A DNA stretch of 64,000 nucleotides from Cacajao melanocephalus (GCA_963573385.1 CAUYLG010017798.1:22464-86463), one strand, 5' to 3'; counted from the stretch's first letter, positions 38,796 to 51,852 are shown. Made by a program: numbers and translations. The notes: generated by a model not told the origin, from the sequence alone.

Positions 38796-39174
38796 TATCT
38801 TATTTTGTTACCTGCTAAAACAAAATATCAGAGCAGGGTAGTTTATAAACAACAGTAATGTATGTCTCACAGTTCTAGAGGTTGGGAAGTTCAAGACCAA
38901 GGCACTGGTACCTTTGGAGTCTGGTGAGGGCTGCTTCCTAGGTTCATAGATGGTGCTTTCCTGCTGTGTCTTCACATGGCAGAAGAGCCAAAGGAGCTCC
39001 CTTTTATAAGGAGCTCCTATTTTATAAGGACACTAATCCTATTCATGAGAGCTTCATCCTCAAGATTTAATCACCTCCCAAAGGCCCCACCTCCTAATAC
39101 TGGCATACTGATAATTCGATTTCAACATACGAATTTGGTGGTGATGAGGGGCCAAAAATCTTCAGATCATAGCA
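38796..39174 (-). mobile_element. Solo MaLR-type LTR with 5-bp duplication
   Basis: Reads atgtctcacagttctagagg, caagaccaaggcactggtac, cttcacatggcagaagagcc, tcctcaagatttaatcacct and a catagca end, typical of a mammalian apparent LTR retrotransposon LTR in reverse. GCTAG lies on both sides (38791-38795 and 39175-39179), as expected for a 5-bp duplication. No internal coding region is attached. Confidence 0.78.
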
Positions 39175-39441
39175 GCTAGCAAGAAAAGACTTTCAGAAGG
39201 CAGTGGAATACAATCTGAATGTTAAATTGTAGTAAAATATGAAAGGGCTGAGAACGTATGGGGTGGAGTAGACAGAAAAGGAGACATTCAAAAAATGCCT
39301 GAGTGAAAGAAATGAGAAGGGATAAGATGGTGTAGGGATAGAGAAGTGAGCTAAAAACTGGAAAATTACCTTGTTTACAACAGAATATCAAGAGTAGAAT
39401 AGCTCTAAAGTCAGCTAGTGTTCATTCAAAAAGAGAATTTA

Positions 39442-39718
39442 GGGTCAAGTGCAGTGACTCACTCCTGTAATCCCAGCACTTTGGGAAGCAAAGGCTGGAG
39501 GATCACTTTAGCTCAGAAGTTTGAGGCCAACCTAAGCAACACAGTGAGACCCCCCATCTCTACAAAAAAATAAAAATAAAAAATTACCAGGCATGGTAGC
39601 ACAGGCCTGTAGACCCAGCTACCGGAGAGGCTGAGATGAGAAAATAGCTCGATCCCAGGAGGTTGAGGTTGTAGTGAGCCATGATTGCACCACTGCACTC
39701 TAGTGTGGGCAACTGAAT
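39442..39718 (+). mobile_element. Alu SINE (AluJ-like), plus orientation
   Basis: gggtcaagtgcagtgactca opens an old dimeric Alu with an A-rich linker (aaaaaaataaaaataaaaaa) and ends gggcaactgaatga. Its tail merges into the long purine microsatellite at 39719, which probably grew from the Alu poly(A). Confidence 0.92.
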
Positions 39719-39744
39719 GAGAAGAAAGAAAGAAAAGAAAGAGA

Positions 39745-39775
<31 letters not shown>

Positions 39776-39822
39776 GGAAAGAAGGAAGGAAGGAAGGAAG
39801 GAAGGAAGGAAGGAAGGAAGGA

Positions 39823-39881
<59 letters not shown>

Positions 39882-40040
39882 GGGGGAGAGAGGGAGAGAG
39901 GGAGAGAGGGAGGGAGGGAAGGGAGGAAGGAAGGAAGGAAGGAAGGAAGGAAGGAAGGAAGGAAGGAAGGAAGGGAGAGAGGAAGGGAGAGAGGAAAGAA
40001 GGAAAGAGAGAGAGGGAGGGAGGAAAGGAGGGAAGGAAGG
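39719..40040 (+). repeat. Homopurine microsatellite (GAAA)n/(GGAA)n, 322 nt
   Basis: Every base from 39719 to 40040 is A or G on the plus strand, bounded by T at 39718 and TT at 40041. It is built of blocks of gaaa, ggaa, gggagaga and ggaa units, so the tract is a compound repeat with mirror-symmetric stretches. Open frames on both strands here (Lys/Arg/Glu-rich on plus, Phe/Leu/Pro/Ser-rich on minus) are artefacts of the repeat. It arises at the tail of an Alu. Confidence 0.97.
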
Positions 40041-40129
40041 TTAAAGTAAATTTAGCTGGGCTACGTGTTATGTTCAAACTAAGAAATTTTTTTTGAAAAT
40101 ATAAAGCATGATAATAATTATAATACTAC

Positions 40130-40225
40130 TTTGCTTAACTTTTTTCTGGTTTAGAATAATGGTAGTAGTATCTGCAACTTTTCTGTAAACCTAAAATTAT
40201 TCCAGAAGAATATGTTTACTAAATA
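40130..40225 (+). mobile_element. Old L1 (L1M type) 3' end, short
   Basis: gtagtatctgcaacttttct, gtaaacctaaaattattcca then a diverged end match the L1M 3' terminus in plus orientation. Only the last hundred bases are recognisable. Confidence 0.55.
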
Positions 40226-40515
40226 AATAAATGTTGGTAACAGAAGTCCAAAAGAAAAGTAGTTTGATCTAAATGTTTCTCCTATAAGACCCCAAATTAT
40301 TTTGCACTAAAGTTTTTTTAAATTAACCAAATGGCAATATTATTTAAATTTTCTTTTCAAAATGACTAACAATGTTCATAATTCTTAAACCATAATTCAG
40401 GTATAGCAGGGCTTTTATTGCAAGGATCTTTTTGAATGACTATCACTTGAGTCAGTTAGTTTCATATTTTCTTATGTAGCAACAAAAGCCAGAAAAGTCC
40501 GTCTCAACTCCAAAT

Positions 40516-40547
<32 letters not shown>

Positions 40548-40548
40548 A
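40516..40548 (+). repeat. (CA)n microsatellite
   Basis: An uninterrupted run of CA dinucleotides of roughly 14 units (tacacacacacacacacaca onward), followed by cagacacac. Confidence 0.95.
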
Positions 40549-40559
40549 CTACCAAATCA

Positions 40560-42650
40560 CAACATTTTCAGAAGTATAAATCATAGGAAGCACAGAGTCA
40601 ACATCTTTCTTTCTTTCTTTACTTCATACACACATTTACTCATCAACTAAAATATATCATCCACCTACCACTCATGACTTTGGTCATTCTCCTTTAATGT
40701 AAAATGGACACCAATTGACTCCATTTCATTAGCAGTTTCTAATTTTATTTCATGAGAGTTCCTAATGACTCTGGCTTTGCCAAGTTATCCTCAGAGAATC
40801 TCCATCGTTGATAATTAAATGGGTTTCAACTTTTACCCCACACTCCATACCTTGAATGTTAAATATCTCATGCCCTTGGCTATTATGACAGGTGACATGG
40901 TTGTAACAACTTCTAACTTTCAAGGAAAACTAACTCTTGAGCTGAAAAAAAACATGACAAATAGGCAATAATGCCAAAAATTAGAATAGTTGCTTGTTTA
41001 GCTTCTAAGTCCTATTTGTTATGGTTTGATAGACATGTACAAAAATATTTTTGAGACATTACCCCAACAGACAGATAAAGAGAAGAAAAATAAAATTTAG
41101 AAAAGATCAATGATAAGTCTTCCAAATAGCATATTCTGGGTTAGCTTTATTGGGGGAAATGTTAAATTAAATATTTCATATGAGTACCATTATTTCATTC
41201 ACAGTCAGTCATTTTCTTGGAAAGGAATGCAATTGGCCACCAGAAGGATCTGAGACAATTGAAGGAATCTGTTCCTTTGCTTGGAATATTGAACACATTT
41301 TTTTAAATGCCAAGATATGAAGGTTGTGAAAACACTGTTTGCCATGGCCAAATGGCAAACTACAACTTGGGCAAATTGGGTAGTTGCTGAGTTTGCCATC
41401 ACTTATTGATCACCTAGGCTATATCTCATATTGCCCTTTCACTTGCCAATCAGAAGTAGCAATGAAGATGATTAGTATAAAACGCTGTTCTTTAATTTCT
41501 TATGTCAGTTGCATTTATTTGGGATTTTTATCAAAATTAATATTGCCATGGATTATAATTAATATGATATAGGCAAACAGAAGAGCTAGAGGGTTTGGGA
41601 CCTGGCATCAAAACTGCCGCCTGCATGAAGCAGGCACTAAGAAGAAAGTGAGGTGATGGTCATCTATCTATGGAACCAGAGAAAGAATTCAGTCCAGTAG
41701 GGAAAACATCCAACACATAATCAACTGAAGGCAACAAATGAGTAGTGAGATGGAGACCATTTATAATTCCAGGGAATTCTCCAGTACTAAACAGTGTCTG
41801 TGCTTAAAAGAACTGACTATGCCTTCCGAGAATGGAAAATTAGTAACCATTCCTCTCTTGGTTTTATGTGCTTTGTATAGAAGTGATGTCTAATGGCCCT
41901 CTCTTCCTCTCTTCAGCCTTGAGTTTTATTCTCCTCTTCCAAACCACCTCATTCCCCAGCTCGTGTTCAATACACAACTCAAAGAGGTAAAACCTAAAGA
42001 TGGGGGTGGGAATATTTGTTTCAAACATTTCTGGGTAATAAAATTTACCAATCATTTGATAATTTTCTTTTCTTAGATTGAGTCAAAAGTGCCTCCTCCA
42101 AAACCACTGGGACAACCTGCTGCATCAAAATGTCACAGGAGCTACAAGCTTATTTACCATGACTGCCTCAAGGCAGCTTCAAAAGCATCTTTCTCTTTCT
42201 TCTTCTCTACCTTCTTCTCTTGCATTATTTTCTTTTTATTCATTCTCTTCCTGATTCTTCACAGAGCATTATTTAAAACATGGCACTAAAACATCAGGAG
42301 GGACAAAGTGGATTTATTAATAGAGATTCTTCTTACTTTAATTAAGCAATATTTAACTAATTAGAAAACATTTCCCAGAAGATTCTAAAGGCTTATTCAA
42401 TTTACCACTGCTTTGACCAAAAACAAATCAATCTATGTCAGATGTTAAATTCATAATTTTTAACATTAAAAACCACATAAACATAAAGCTATACTTTCTC
42501 TATATCTGTTACTGCAGATTGAAGTAAAGATCTTTATTCAATTAAAGATTGACTTTATATATTTAAGGAGGATTAATGGATAGACAGATGAATAGATAGA
42601 GAAAGAGATAGATCTACTCAACCAGACAGATAAGCAGATATTATTTAAAT
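40560..42650. other. Stretch with nothing recognised
   Basis: AT-rich sequence without a recognised element apart from a small tttc repeat at 40605-40620. Frames at 41205-41402, 41384-41572, 41864-42055 and 42089-42289 show no family likeness. Confidence 0.4.
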
Positions 42651-44420
42651 ATTTAAATTGCTAAACAATGACTTAAGTGCTTTTTGAAAATGCTTTTAGG
42701 GTTACTCTCAGCACACTTTTTCTTCCTACTGTTCTCACTACAAGTTCACTTTCTAGAAGTCTCATCAAAACTCCCACAAGTTCACAAGTTGCCTTTCAGA
42801 CACCCCTCATCTTCCACTCTCACCCCTCTTGTTAAGAAAAAGACAACAAATTCATTCCACACACTATCATCTGCCATGAAGCAATTTCTGCATTTGCTTT
42901 TATTATCCCAGGAAGATTTCACATTCTGTAAGCTTCCATTTCTGAAACAACACAAAACAAACAGAAAAGTTTCTCATCAGATTTTAGAAAAAGTCATCAG
43001 ATGCAAATGTGCTGAAATAATGGAAATGCAGCAAAAAGAGTGATCTCTGCCAATAATTTGGCGTTAATGCAAAGTGCCCTAAGGCAAAATGTAATGCCTC
43101 TGTTTTCAAGTAAATTGAAATCTGAAGTCCCAAATATGTATCTGTGCTGTGTGAAATAGAAGCAAATGTAGTTTATATTCCTATGGTCTTCACCAGCCTA
43201 TGGATACAAACTAAATCATATTAGGGTTAACATGCAATTTCACTGGGTGGTCAACTGCCCTACCTAAAACAGAAAACCTCAGCCTCCCCTTCAGTTATTT
43301 CCTGCAGGGTGGGTATCACATTGCTCAGGGTTTATCTTGTTCTTCAACCTCAGCCTCCTCCTGGACTCAAAGCACACAAAAGAATAGCACTTCTTGATGC
43401 CATGGCTTCCGGTTCCCCTCATGATAATGCAGCTTTGCCAAAGGAATCATCTCTTCTGACCTTAAAAGTTGCAAAAATTTCCGTTGCCTTAAAGAACTGT
43501 ACTTATTTCCCTGCTCTATGTAAAATAGCCTCTATTTCCTATGTCATTTCGTCTTTTGTCATAACCTTGGTCTAATGCCACTGCTTTTGTACTATGTATA
43601 AGAATGATTCTTATGAAAATAAGCTCTCAGTTTCCACCTGCAAATGCTCTCTTGCTAGAAGACTGAATCTAGCCTAGCTGGATCTTCTGCCTTCTCCACC
43701 GCTGCTATCAGACTCTTAATCACAAAACTTCCATCTCTAGCACATCTTCCCCACCAATATAAGTCAACTCATAAAGGTAAATAGTGACAGGCACTGGTTC
43801 ACCAGAACAGCAGAATGAATTGCAGTATCAGTTCGGTGAAAATTACAATTGTATTGAAAACAGGCTGTTTGAGAAACAAAGTAAATGTGCCAGTTTTCTT
43901 CTTTCAGGGACCTGGAAGAAGAGTAAATGTCAAAGGAAAGAAAAACTCAAGGGATCCCTAGCTTACTTCAAATCTGAGTTCAACCCTACCCAAATGAGAA
44001 GTACCAACACCAACTCAGACATCATCACTTATGGTTTCAGAATGTCTCTCAATCAGCAACAGCCTCAAGCATTCAGATGGCGTGAGGGGCACAGCCAGAA
44101 TGAAACAAAACATATTTGACTGTCAAAGAAAAATAATCTACTTAGCGTGAGCAACTAACATCTGATAAAGCTGAGGTAGAATTTTGAAATCAAACAGGGA
44201 GATTTAACTGTTAAGATCCTGAAAGCAAATGTATTCATTGGTCTTTATTTCTGCCTTCCAGCTGTTATTTTAAAATTTTCTAGACTGGACTGAGCAAACC
44301 TAGACCTGCTGACATTTTTTTGTAGTGCATTTGGAGGGAAGCCACAGAGTCCACACTCCACTTTCCATAGCCCTTAATTGATGGATTCACAAAATTCAAT
44401 TTTGTAGTGAAAGGCTGTAG
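42650..44420. other. Unrecognised stretch with several mid-length open frames
   Basis: Plus-strand frames at 42684-43043 (119 codons), 43309-43575 (88) and 43784-44119 (111) fall close together. The first has a hydrophobic start, but none shows a domain. The 43784 frame opens at GTG rather than ATG, and I see no convincing exon boundaries joining them. They could be part of a non-coding transcript or an unrecognised repeat. I do not call a gene. Confidence 0.35.
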
Positions 44421-44430
44421 CCTTTCTCTC

Positions 44431-44500
44431 TCCATGTTTTAAAGATCATCAAATTATTTATTCTTTCCATGTTTTAGAGCTCATCAAACTATTTATTCCC
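44431..44500 (+). repeat. Tandem duplication, two 35-bp units
   Basis: Units 44431-44465 and 44466-44500 both begin tccatgtttta and match at 30 of 35 positions. The flanks are not repeated. It is an isolated local duplication in otherwise unique sequence. Confidence 0.9.
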
Positions 44501-46525
44501 TCCCTTCACAGATCTCAGGAGAGAGTAAGGTCTAAATCTCCACCTGCAGGTAAATAAACAGAACTTTCATAAGCAAATGAAGAATGCAAACCAGAGGCTT
44601 AATCTTGGTTTGTACATGCCAATCACAAAGCAGCAGCTCAGCTAGCCTTCCTGAACCCAGTAAGACCAGAGTCAAGTAAACATTCTTTAAAGGGAACCCT
44701 GGAAGCTTATTTCCCTCTTTCTGTATTACCTCTCCTGGAGAAATTTCTCCAGCAATTAAAGGTGTCAAATTCATGCAGAGTGGCTGTTACACAGAGGAAA
44801 CTGCACACAGAAAATTGGGAGACACATCGCAGCATCGAGTACTCTAATTAAGAAAATTGTCTTTATGCTTTTCTATGAATATGAATGACTGAATAAATGA
44901 CTGAGCAACACCACAGCCTCTTCATTACTAAGACAGCCAGAAGCAAAAGAGGCTCCTGGGTCTTCAGGAGATCTGACAAGGGTTAGAAGGAGGAATAGGG
45001 TCAGAAGCCAATTGAGCTCAGTAAAACACAGGAGCCTGTATGCTTGCAAACAGAAGATAAAGATAAATGAAGTGCGCAGCACAGGTGCAGGTGCTGAAAC
45101 AGCCTGAGTCAGAGAGAGGAAATAAACTGTCACTGCTGGAAGATACCTAGGAAAGGCGTGGGTTCTACACTGTGAAAGTGGATTGTCAACTCCCTGGCCT
45201 CAACACTGCTCTTGATCCTGCTCTGAACTCCTACCCTACTAGGAACATTTAAAAATTTCTTTGTGTTCACCTCTTTGTGCTTCTCCGGAAATCAGGGCTG
45301 GTGTAAACTGGAAGTTCTAAAAGGCTGAGAAAGAAGCAGAGAGGCATTGAACTGGGCTCTCAGAAGTGCCCCATGCCTACCTGGCAGAAATGGGGAAGGT
45401 CTTGGTCCAGAGTCACCTTTGGGAAAGCATGGAGGAGGAACTAAAGACTCAGAAAGCAGATTTCAGAGGCAAATGGAATTCAACATACAAGGGGCAAATA
45501 ACAGCCAAGTAAGAGGATTTAAGGTCCATCACTTGAGTATTGTTTGCAACGAAAAGGAATAGCTGTATGCTTCTAGCTCACAATCTGCCTGTTAGACTTG
45601 GTGACACATTCCAACCAATCTCCAAATTTACTTTGCAATGTTCTGGATTTCCGTGAGTTCAGTCTTTCAGATTAAAAAGTTCTTTGAAGATACTATTAGG
45701 AGCATTTAAACTTATGCCTCTGGTGTTCATTGTGAGGAAATATTTACAATAGATAGCAATTAGAAATAAAATAATCTAAAAATTCAACATTAGAAGATTA
45801 AGTAAATTATAATTCTATAGATGGAATATTATGGGATTATTAAAAATTATGTAGTAGTAGTACTTAAGATGTAAAGCAGCATTTGATATACATGCATATG
45901 TGTGTAATTTGAACTTGTATTTGTATGGAAATTTTTAAGGCCCTTTATTTTCATGAAGCCAAAACTCACTTGAGTAGCCCTCTTGGTTGTTGCAGTGTAG
46001 GAAACCAAAACCTTCCGCAACTTGAGCAGCTCATGATCTCAGACGAATTACTTGGTAACGCAGAGAACTTCTGAAAGTCAAAGGAACACAACTTCAACAC
46101 TGTTGCCTGAAAAAACTTAGGAAGAAGGCCTGATGGGGCTTTCTGAAATTGCTCATATCAGGTTTCATTGGCAAGAAATAGAAACAGGTCACCTGAAATA
46201 AATTTACCTTGACAAAAAGGGTAGCTGTGTAGGCTTTTGACCCAGTCTTAAGGACATAGCTTAAGAGTGTATGTGGAAAGGCTGGTTCTAACACTGCATG
46301 CAGCTGAATTTGGAAACTTCTCTGGAACCATCCCCTCTGGGATACAGTGGTTGTGCACTAGGGAACATTGACTTAGCTAAGACAATAGTTCTTGGGAATC
46401 CAAGTATAGAATTTAGATGGCGCAGAATATAGAAGACATGCATCCCATCTGCTCTTTCAATTTAGGACTGGACAGCTCCAGCACATGCACCATTTGAACA
46501 GTTCTGAATGATTCCATAGCTACTG
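44501..46525. other. Mostly unrecognised stretch
   Basis: No gene is seen. The segment near 45770-45900 weakly resembles an old L1 ORF2 3' region in plus orientation (ctatagatggaatattatgg). Frames at 44532-44774, 44873-45133, 45347-45562 and 46094-46294 have no family likeness. Confidence 0.4.
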
Positions 46526-46529
46526 CTTT

Positions 46530-46894
46530 AAAAAAAAAATTCAGTCGTTTTGGGGAACAGGTAGTGTTTGGTTACATGGATAAGCTCTTTAGTGGTGATT
46601 TCTGAGATTTTGGTGCATGCATCACTCGAGCAGTGTACACTGTTCACTGTACCTAACGTGTGGTCTTTTATTCCTCATCACCCTGCTGCCCTCCCCTCAG
46701 CATCCCCAAAGTCCATTGTATCATGCTTATGCCTTTGTGTCCTCAGAGTTTAGCTCCCACTTAAAAGTGAGAACATAAAATGTTTGGTTTTCCATTCCTG
46801 AGTTACTTAATGGTCTCCAACCCCATCCAGGTTCCAGTGAAAACCATTATCTCATTCATTTTTATGGCTGAATAGTATTCCATGGTGTATATAA

Positions 46895-46928
<34 letters not shown>

Positions 46929-48548
46929 TTTCTTTATCCACTTGTTGATTGATGGGAATTTGGGTCCATTCCGTATTTTTGCAATTGCTAATTGTGGTGC
47001 TATAAACATGAGTGTGCAAGTGTCTTTTTTATATAATGACTTCTTTTCCTCTGGGTAGATACCCAGTAGTGGTATTGCTAGATCAAATGGTAGATCTACT
47101 TTTAGTTCTTTAAGGAATTTCCACATTGTCTTCCATAGTGGTTGTACTAGCTTACATTCCCAAAAGCAGTGTAAAAGTGTTCTTTTTTCACCACATCCAT
47201 GTTAACTTCTGTTATTTTTTCATTTTTTAATGATGCCATTCTGGCAGGAATAAGGTGGTATCACATTGTGATTTTGATTTGCATTTCCCTGATCATTTAG
47301 TGATGTTGAGTGTTTTTTCATATGTTTGTCATTTGTATATCTTCTTTTCAGAATTGTCTACTCATGTCCTTAGTCTCCTTTGACGGGATTGTTTTTTTCT
47401 TGCTGATTTCTTTGAGTTTCTTGTAGATTCTGGATATTAGTCCTTTGTCAAATGCATAGTTTGTGAAGATTTTCTCCCACTCTGTGGCTTGTCTATTTAA
47501 TCTGGTAATTATTTCTTTTGCTCCGCAGAATTTTTTTAGTTTAATTAAGTCCCATCTACTTATCTTTGTTTTTGTTGCATTTGCTTTTGGGTTCTTCGTC
47601 TGAAGTTTTTGCCTAAGCCAATGTCTAGAAGGGTTTTTCCAATGTTATCTTCTAGTATGTTCATTATTTCAGGTCTTAGATTTAAGTCTTTGATGATCCT
47701 GAGTTGATTTTTGTATATGATGAGAGAAGGGAATCTAGTTTCATTCTTCTACATGTGGCTAGCCAATTATCCCAGCACTATTTGTTGAATAGGGTGACCT
47801 TTCTTCACTTCATGATTTTGTTTGCTTTTTCAAAGATTAGTTGGCTGTAACTATTTGGATTTATTTCTGAGTCCTCTATTCTCTTCCATTGGTCTATGTG
47901 CCGGTATTTTATACCAGTACCATGCTGGTTTGGGGATTATAGCCTTATTGTATGGTTTGAAGTTGGGTAATGTGATGCCTCCAGAATTGCTCTTTCTGCT
48001 TAGTCTTGCCTTGGCTCTGGGGGCTCTTCTTTGGTTTCAAGTGAATTTTAGAACTGTTTTTCTAGTTCTGTGAAGAATGCTGATGGTATTTTGATGGGAA
48101 TTGCATTGAATTTGTAGATTGCTTTTGGCAGTATGATCATTTTTACAATATTGATTCTACCCATCCATGAGCATAGGATGTTTCCTTTTGTTTCTATCAT
48201 CTATTATTTCTTTCAGCAGTGTTTTATAGTTTTCCTCGTAGAGGTCTTTCACCTCCTTGGCTAGGTATATTTATAAATATTTTATTTTTGCAGCTAATAT
48301 AAAAGAGGTTGAGTCCTTGATTTTATTCTCAGCTTGGTCACTGTTGGTGTATAGCAGTGTTACTGATTTGTGTATATTGATTTTTTAATCCTGAAACTTT
48401 ACTGAATTCATTTGTCAGATCTAGGAGTTTTTGGATGAGTCTTTAGGGTCTTTTTGGTATATGATCATATCATTGGCTAACAGTGACAGTTTTACTCCCT
48501 CTTTACTGATTTGGATGCTCTTTATTTCTTTTTCTTGTCTGATTGCTT
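46530..48548 (-). mobile_element. L1 LINE (L1PB/L1MA type), 5'-truncated, minus orientation
   Basis: A T/A-rich end at about 46530 is followed by the reversed 3' UTR (gttttggggaacaggtagtg, ttggttacatggataagctc) and about 1.7 kb of reversed ORF2. Remnants of the ORF2 C-terminal part are readable on the minus strand: 46803-47126 contains [20 protein letters not shown] and the later EYYSAIKMNEIM motif, and 48421-48654 is a further piece. Stops and frameshifts break it, so it is inactive. The 5' side stops near 48548. Confidence 0.92.
46896..46926 (+). repeat. (CA)n microsatellite inside L1 ORF2
   Basis: About 15 CA units sit inside the reversed L1 ORF2, where the normal element reads tggtgtatataaatacaca. 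On the minus strand it makes a Cys-Val repeat within the ORF2 remnant. It most likely expanded from a short native CA/TA run. Confidence 0.95.
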
Positions 48549-48549
48549 T

Positions 48550-48990
48550 CTTGTCTGCTATCTGAAGTGGCTGGCTCATAAGACGGCACCCAGAAGCCAC
48601 TGGAATAACATGGTTTCTTGCTAATATCCAGAGGAGGAGAAAGAAAGGAATCACTGTTCAAGGATGGAGTATGACTTTCACATTAGCCTGATTGAGCCAA
48701 TTAAAGTCAGAAGCCCATTCCTACATCAGTAACAGTAATGGCCTAAGAACTATCTAGGAGTAGTTTACATATGTAGAAAAATGCAGTTACTATTATATTC
48801 GGTGCAACTTGGAAGAGAAACTTTCTAAAAGTACAAAAATATTTCTGTCATCAGTATAGTACGACCAAAAAAAAATGGTTGTATTGAGTTCACAGATTAT
48901 TGAATCAGGGTCAGGAGTGTTGAGCCAAAAGTTACACTTCTGCTAACTCTGGAAATAATTTTTAAAAATCTCTTAGAGAAGATCCATATA
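48550..48990. other. Short unrecognised stretch between two L1 blocks
   Basis: No repeat or gene recognised between the L1 ending at 48548 and the older L1M block. Confidence 0.4.
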
Positions 48991-48994
48991 TCAC

Positions 48995-49612
<618 letters not shown>

Positions 49613-49613
<1 letters not shown>

Positions 49614-49892
49614 GCAGTCTCGCTCTGTTGCCCAAGCTAGAGTACAGTGGTGCCATCTCAGCTCACTGCAACCTCCACCTCCTGGGTTCAAGCAGTTCTC
49701 TTGCCGTGGCCTCTTAAGTAGATGGGATTACAGGTGGCTGCCATCACACCAGGCTAATTTTAAAAATATTTTTAATAGAGACAAGGTTTCACCATGTTGG
49801 CCAGTCTGGTTTCAAACTCCTGACCTCAAGTGATCCACCTGCCTGGCCTCCCAAAATGCCAGGGTTACAGGTGTGAGCCACTGAACCCAGCC
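49613..49892 (-). mobile_element. Alu SINE, minus orientation
   Basis: gcagtctcgctctgttgccc to gtgagccactgaacccagcc, both arms reversed. With the plus-strand Alu at 49366 it makes a close inverted pair. Confidence 0.93.
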
Positions 49893-50547
49893 AAAAGTAA
49901 CATTATTTTAAACTGCAGCTTCTTTATTTCTCCCTCTCCTCTACTTGTATTTTTTTCTGTATTTTTTTCATGACCTTTGCCCATTTTTTTATTGCTTGAA
50001 TTTTCTTACAACTTTATGAAAGTTTTTTGTATATTTTAAATGTCCCTTGTATATGTGTAGCATATTTTCTCTTATTTGGTAGTTTGTCTTTTAATTTGCT
50101 TTTATGATGCCTTTTATTGCACAAAAGTTTAATTCTTTAGCTTCAAAAACCTATTAACCTTTTCCTTTATAATTTCTTGTTTTTTATCTTTCTTGGGAAG
50201 GCCTTGCCCACATCGAAGTTCCAAAAATATTCCCCTGTGGTTTTTCTCGGGTGCTATTTTTTATTTTGGATTTTGATGTATCTAGAATATGGTGAGAGAA
50301 ATGAGATTTAATTTTTCCAATAGGAAGTCAATTGTTGTAACACATTAACTAATTTATATATAAATTAATAAACATAATTTGTTATTTCTTCAATCTTTAG
50401 AAGTGCCCATTTATCATATACATTATTCACACTCTTAGTCACATCTCCTCCTAGGTGAGATATTCTGACATCAGTCTTTAGAAAATCAGAAAACTCCTCT
50501 TCCACAGTCATTTGGGGATAATTTATCTGAGTTGCCACCTTAATATT

Positions 50548-50600
50548 TAAAACTCATGTGTGTGTGTGTGTGTGGGTGTGTGTGCGCACACATGCACGTG
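50548..50600 (+). repeat. GT-rich microsatellite
   Basis: tgtgtgtgtgtgtgtgtgtg with one ggg interruption, then tgtgcgcacacatgcacgtg, an alternating purine/pyrimidine run that could adopt Z-form DNA. Confidence 0.9.
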
Positions 50601-50639
50601 TGCATAATATATATAGACAGAAATAAAAATATACATATA

Positions 50640-50892
50640 CAGTCATGAACTGCATAATGACGTTTCAGTCAAAGACTAACCATATATACAACTACAGTAT
50701 TGTGTTACAATTGCCTACATTGTTCATTATAGTAATATGCTTTACAGGTTTGCAGCCTAGGAACAATAGGCTATACTATATAGCCTAAGTGTGTATGAGA
50801 CTACATACACCATTTGGGTTTGTGTAAGTACACTATGATGTTTGCACAATGGAAAATCACCTAATGACACATTTCTCACATTTCTTCAAAAA
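50640..50892 (+). mobile_element. Tigger-type DNA transposon (Tigger3-like)
   Basis: Starts CAGTCATGAACTGCATAATG after TA (50638-50639) and includes tacaggtttgcagcctagga, caataggctatactatatag, tttgtgtaagtacactatga and atcacctaatgacacatttc. Non-autonomous and diverged; the right terminus is degraded. Confidence 0.8.
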
Positions 50893-51566
50893 GTGACAAA
50901 ATTGTGTGGGGTGTGTGTATGTGTGTGTGTACTAAGAAATGGGTTCTAGATTACCCAACTCGGAATCAATCTCTGTATCTCTTTTTCTTTATTTTTTTCT
51001 TACCCAAATACTACTTTATTTTAATGACCTTAGCTTTGCCTATGAAATTACCTTAGCTTATGGCCTATGAAATTTGATGGTGCTATTTCTCTCCCATTTT
51101 TCTCTCACTAACTTTTTTTGTATGTTTTCCTACAGATAAAATTTAGAATACAAATATCATATTCCACAAAAACTCTTACTGTGATTTAAATTGAGAATGG
51201 AGCAAATTATGAATTCATTCAGGAACTTTTACAATACTGAATCTCCCCATGCAGGAATCTGGTGGGATATCCTTTTCTCCCTTTCTGTCTTTCAGCAAAA
51301 TAGTATGGTTTCTTCAGATAAAATTTGAAGCTTATTAGTTTTTTTCTAAAACCTTTGTAAATTTTTATTGCTACTGTAAATGGGATTCTTTTTCCCATTG
51401 ACTTTTTAAATTTGTTGTTGTTGATATATAGGAAATGATATCAATTTAGTATGTTGACTTTAAATTTAGGTAATGAATTTCTTTTCCTATTAATTTGACT
51501 TTTGCAACCTCATTATTTTCAAATAAATACAGAGTTATATAATTATGTTATTAGTCTAACAGTCTC

Positions 51567-51852
51567 TTTTTTTTTCTCCGAGACAGTCTCACTCTGTCAC
51601 CCAGGTTGGAGTGAAGTGGCGTGATCTTGGCAACCTCCACTTCCTAGGTCCAAGCAATTCTCCTGCCTCAGCCTTCTGGGTAAATGGGACCACAGGCGTG
51701 CACCACCACGCCTGGCTAATTTTTATAGTTTTAGGAGAGGCGGTGTTTCACCATGTTGGCCAGGCTGGTCTTGAACTCCTGACCTCAGGTGATCAATCCT
51801 CCTTGGCCTCACAAACTGCTGGGATTACAGGCGTGAGCCACCGTGCCCAGTC
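51567..51852 (-). mobile_element. Alu SINE, minus orientation
   Basis: ttttttttctccgagacagt to gtgagccaccgtgcccagt, both arms reversed, with a short internal loss in the right arm near ttggcaacctccacttccta. It inserted into the L1M block. Confidence 0.93.

Larger units (their letters stand above)
49893..51566 (-). mobile_element. L1M LINE block, segment 2, minus orientation
   Basis: Reversed old ORF2 text such as tttgcccatttttttattgc, gaaggccttgcccacatcga and gttgatatataggaaatgat. It is interrupted by a GT repeat (50550-50600) and a Tigger element (50640-50892). No open frame of useful length remains. Confidence 0.72.

Noticed and set aside
39700..40077. Long open frames on both strands over the purine tract (Pro/Ser/Phe/Leu-rich and Lys/Arg/Glu-rich)
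   Set aside because: Homopurine repeats contain no stop codons in several frames; the frames are artefacts of composition.
42684..43043. 119-codon frame with a hydrophobic start, possible secreted peptide
   Set aside because: Low-complexity Leu/Phe/Ser content, no ATG in a good context, no neighbouring exons; not enough to call a gene.
43784..44119. 111-codon frame, possible small gene
   Set aside because: Opens at GTG, not ATG, has no domain likeness and no supporting splice or promoter signals.
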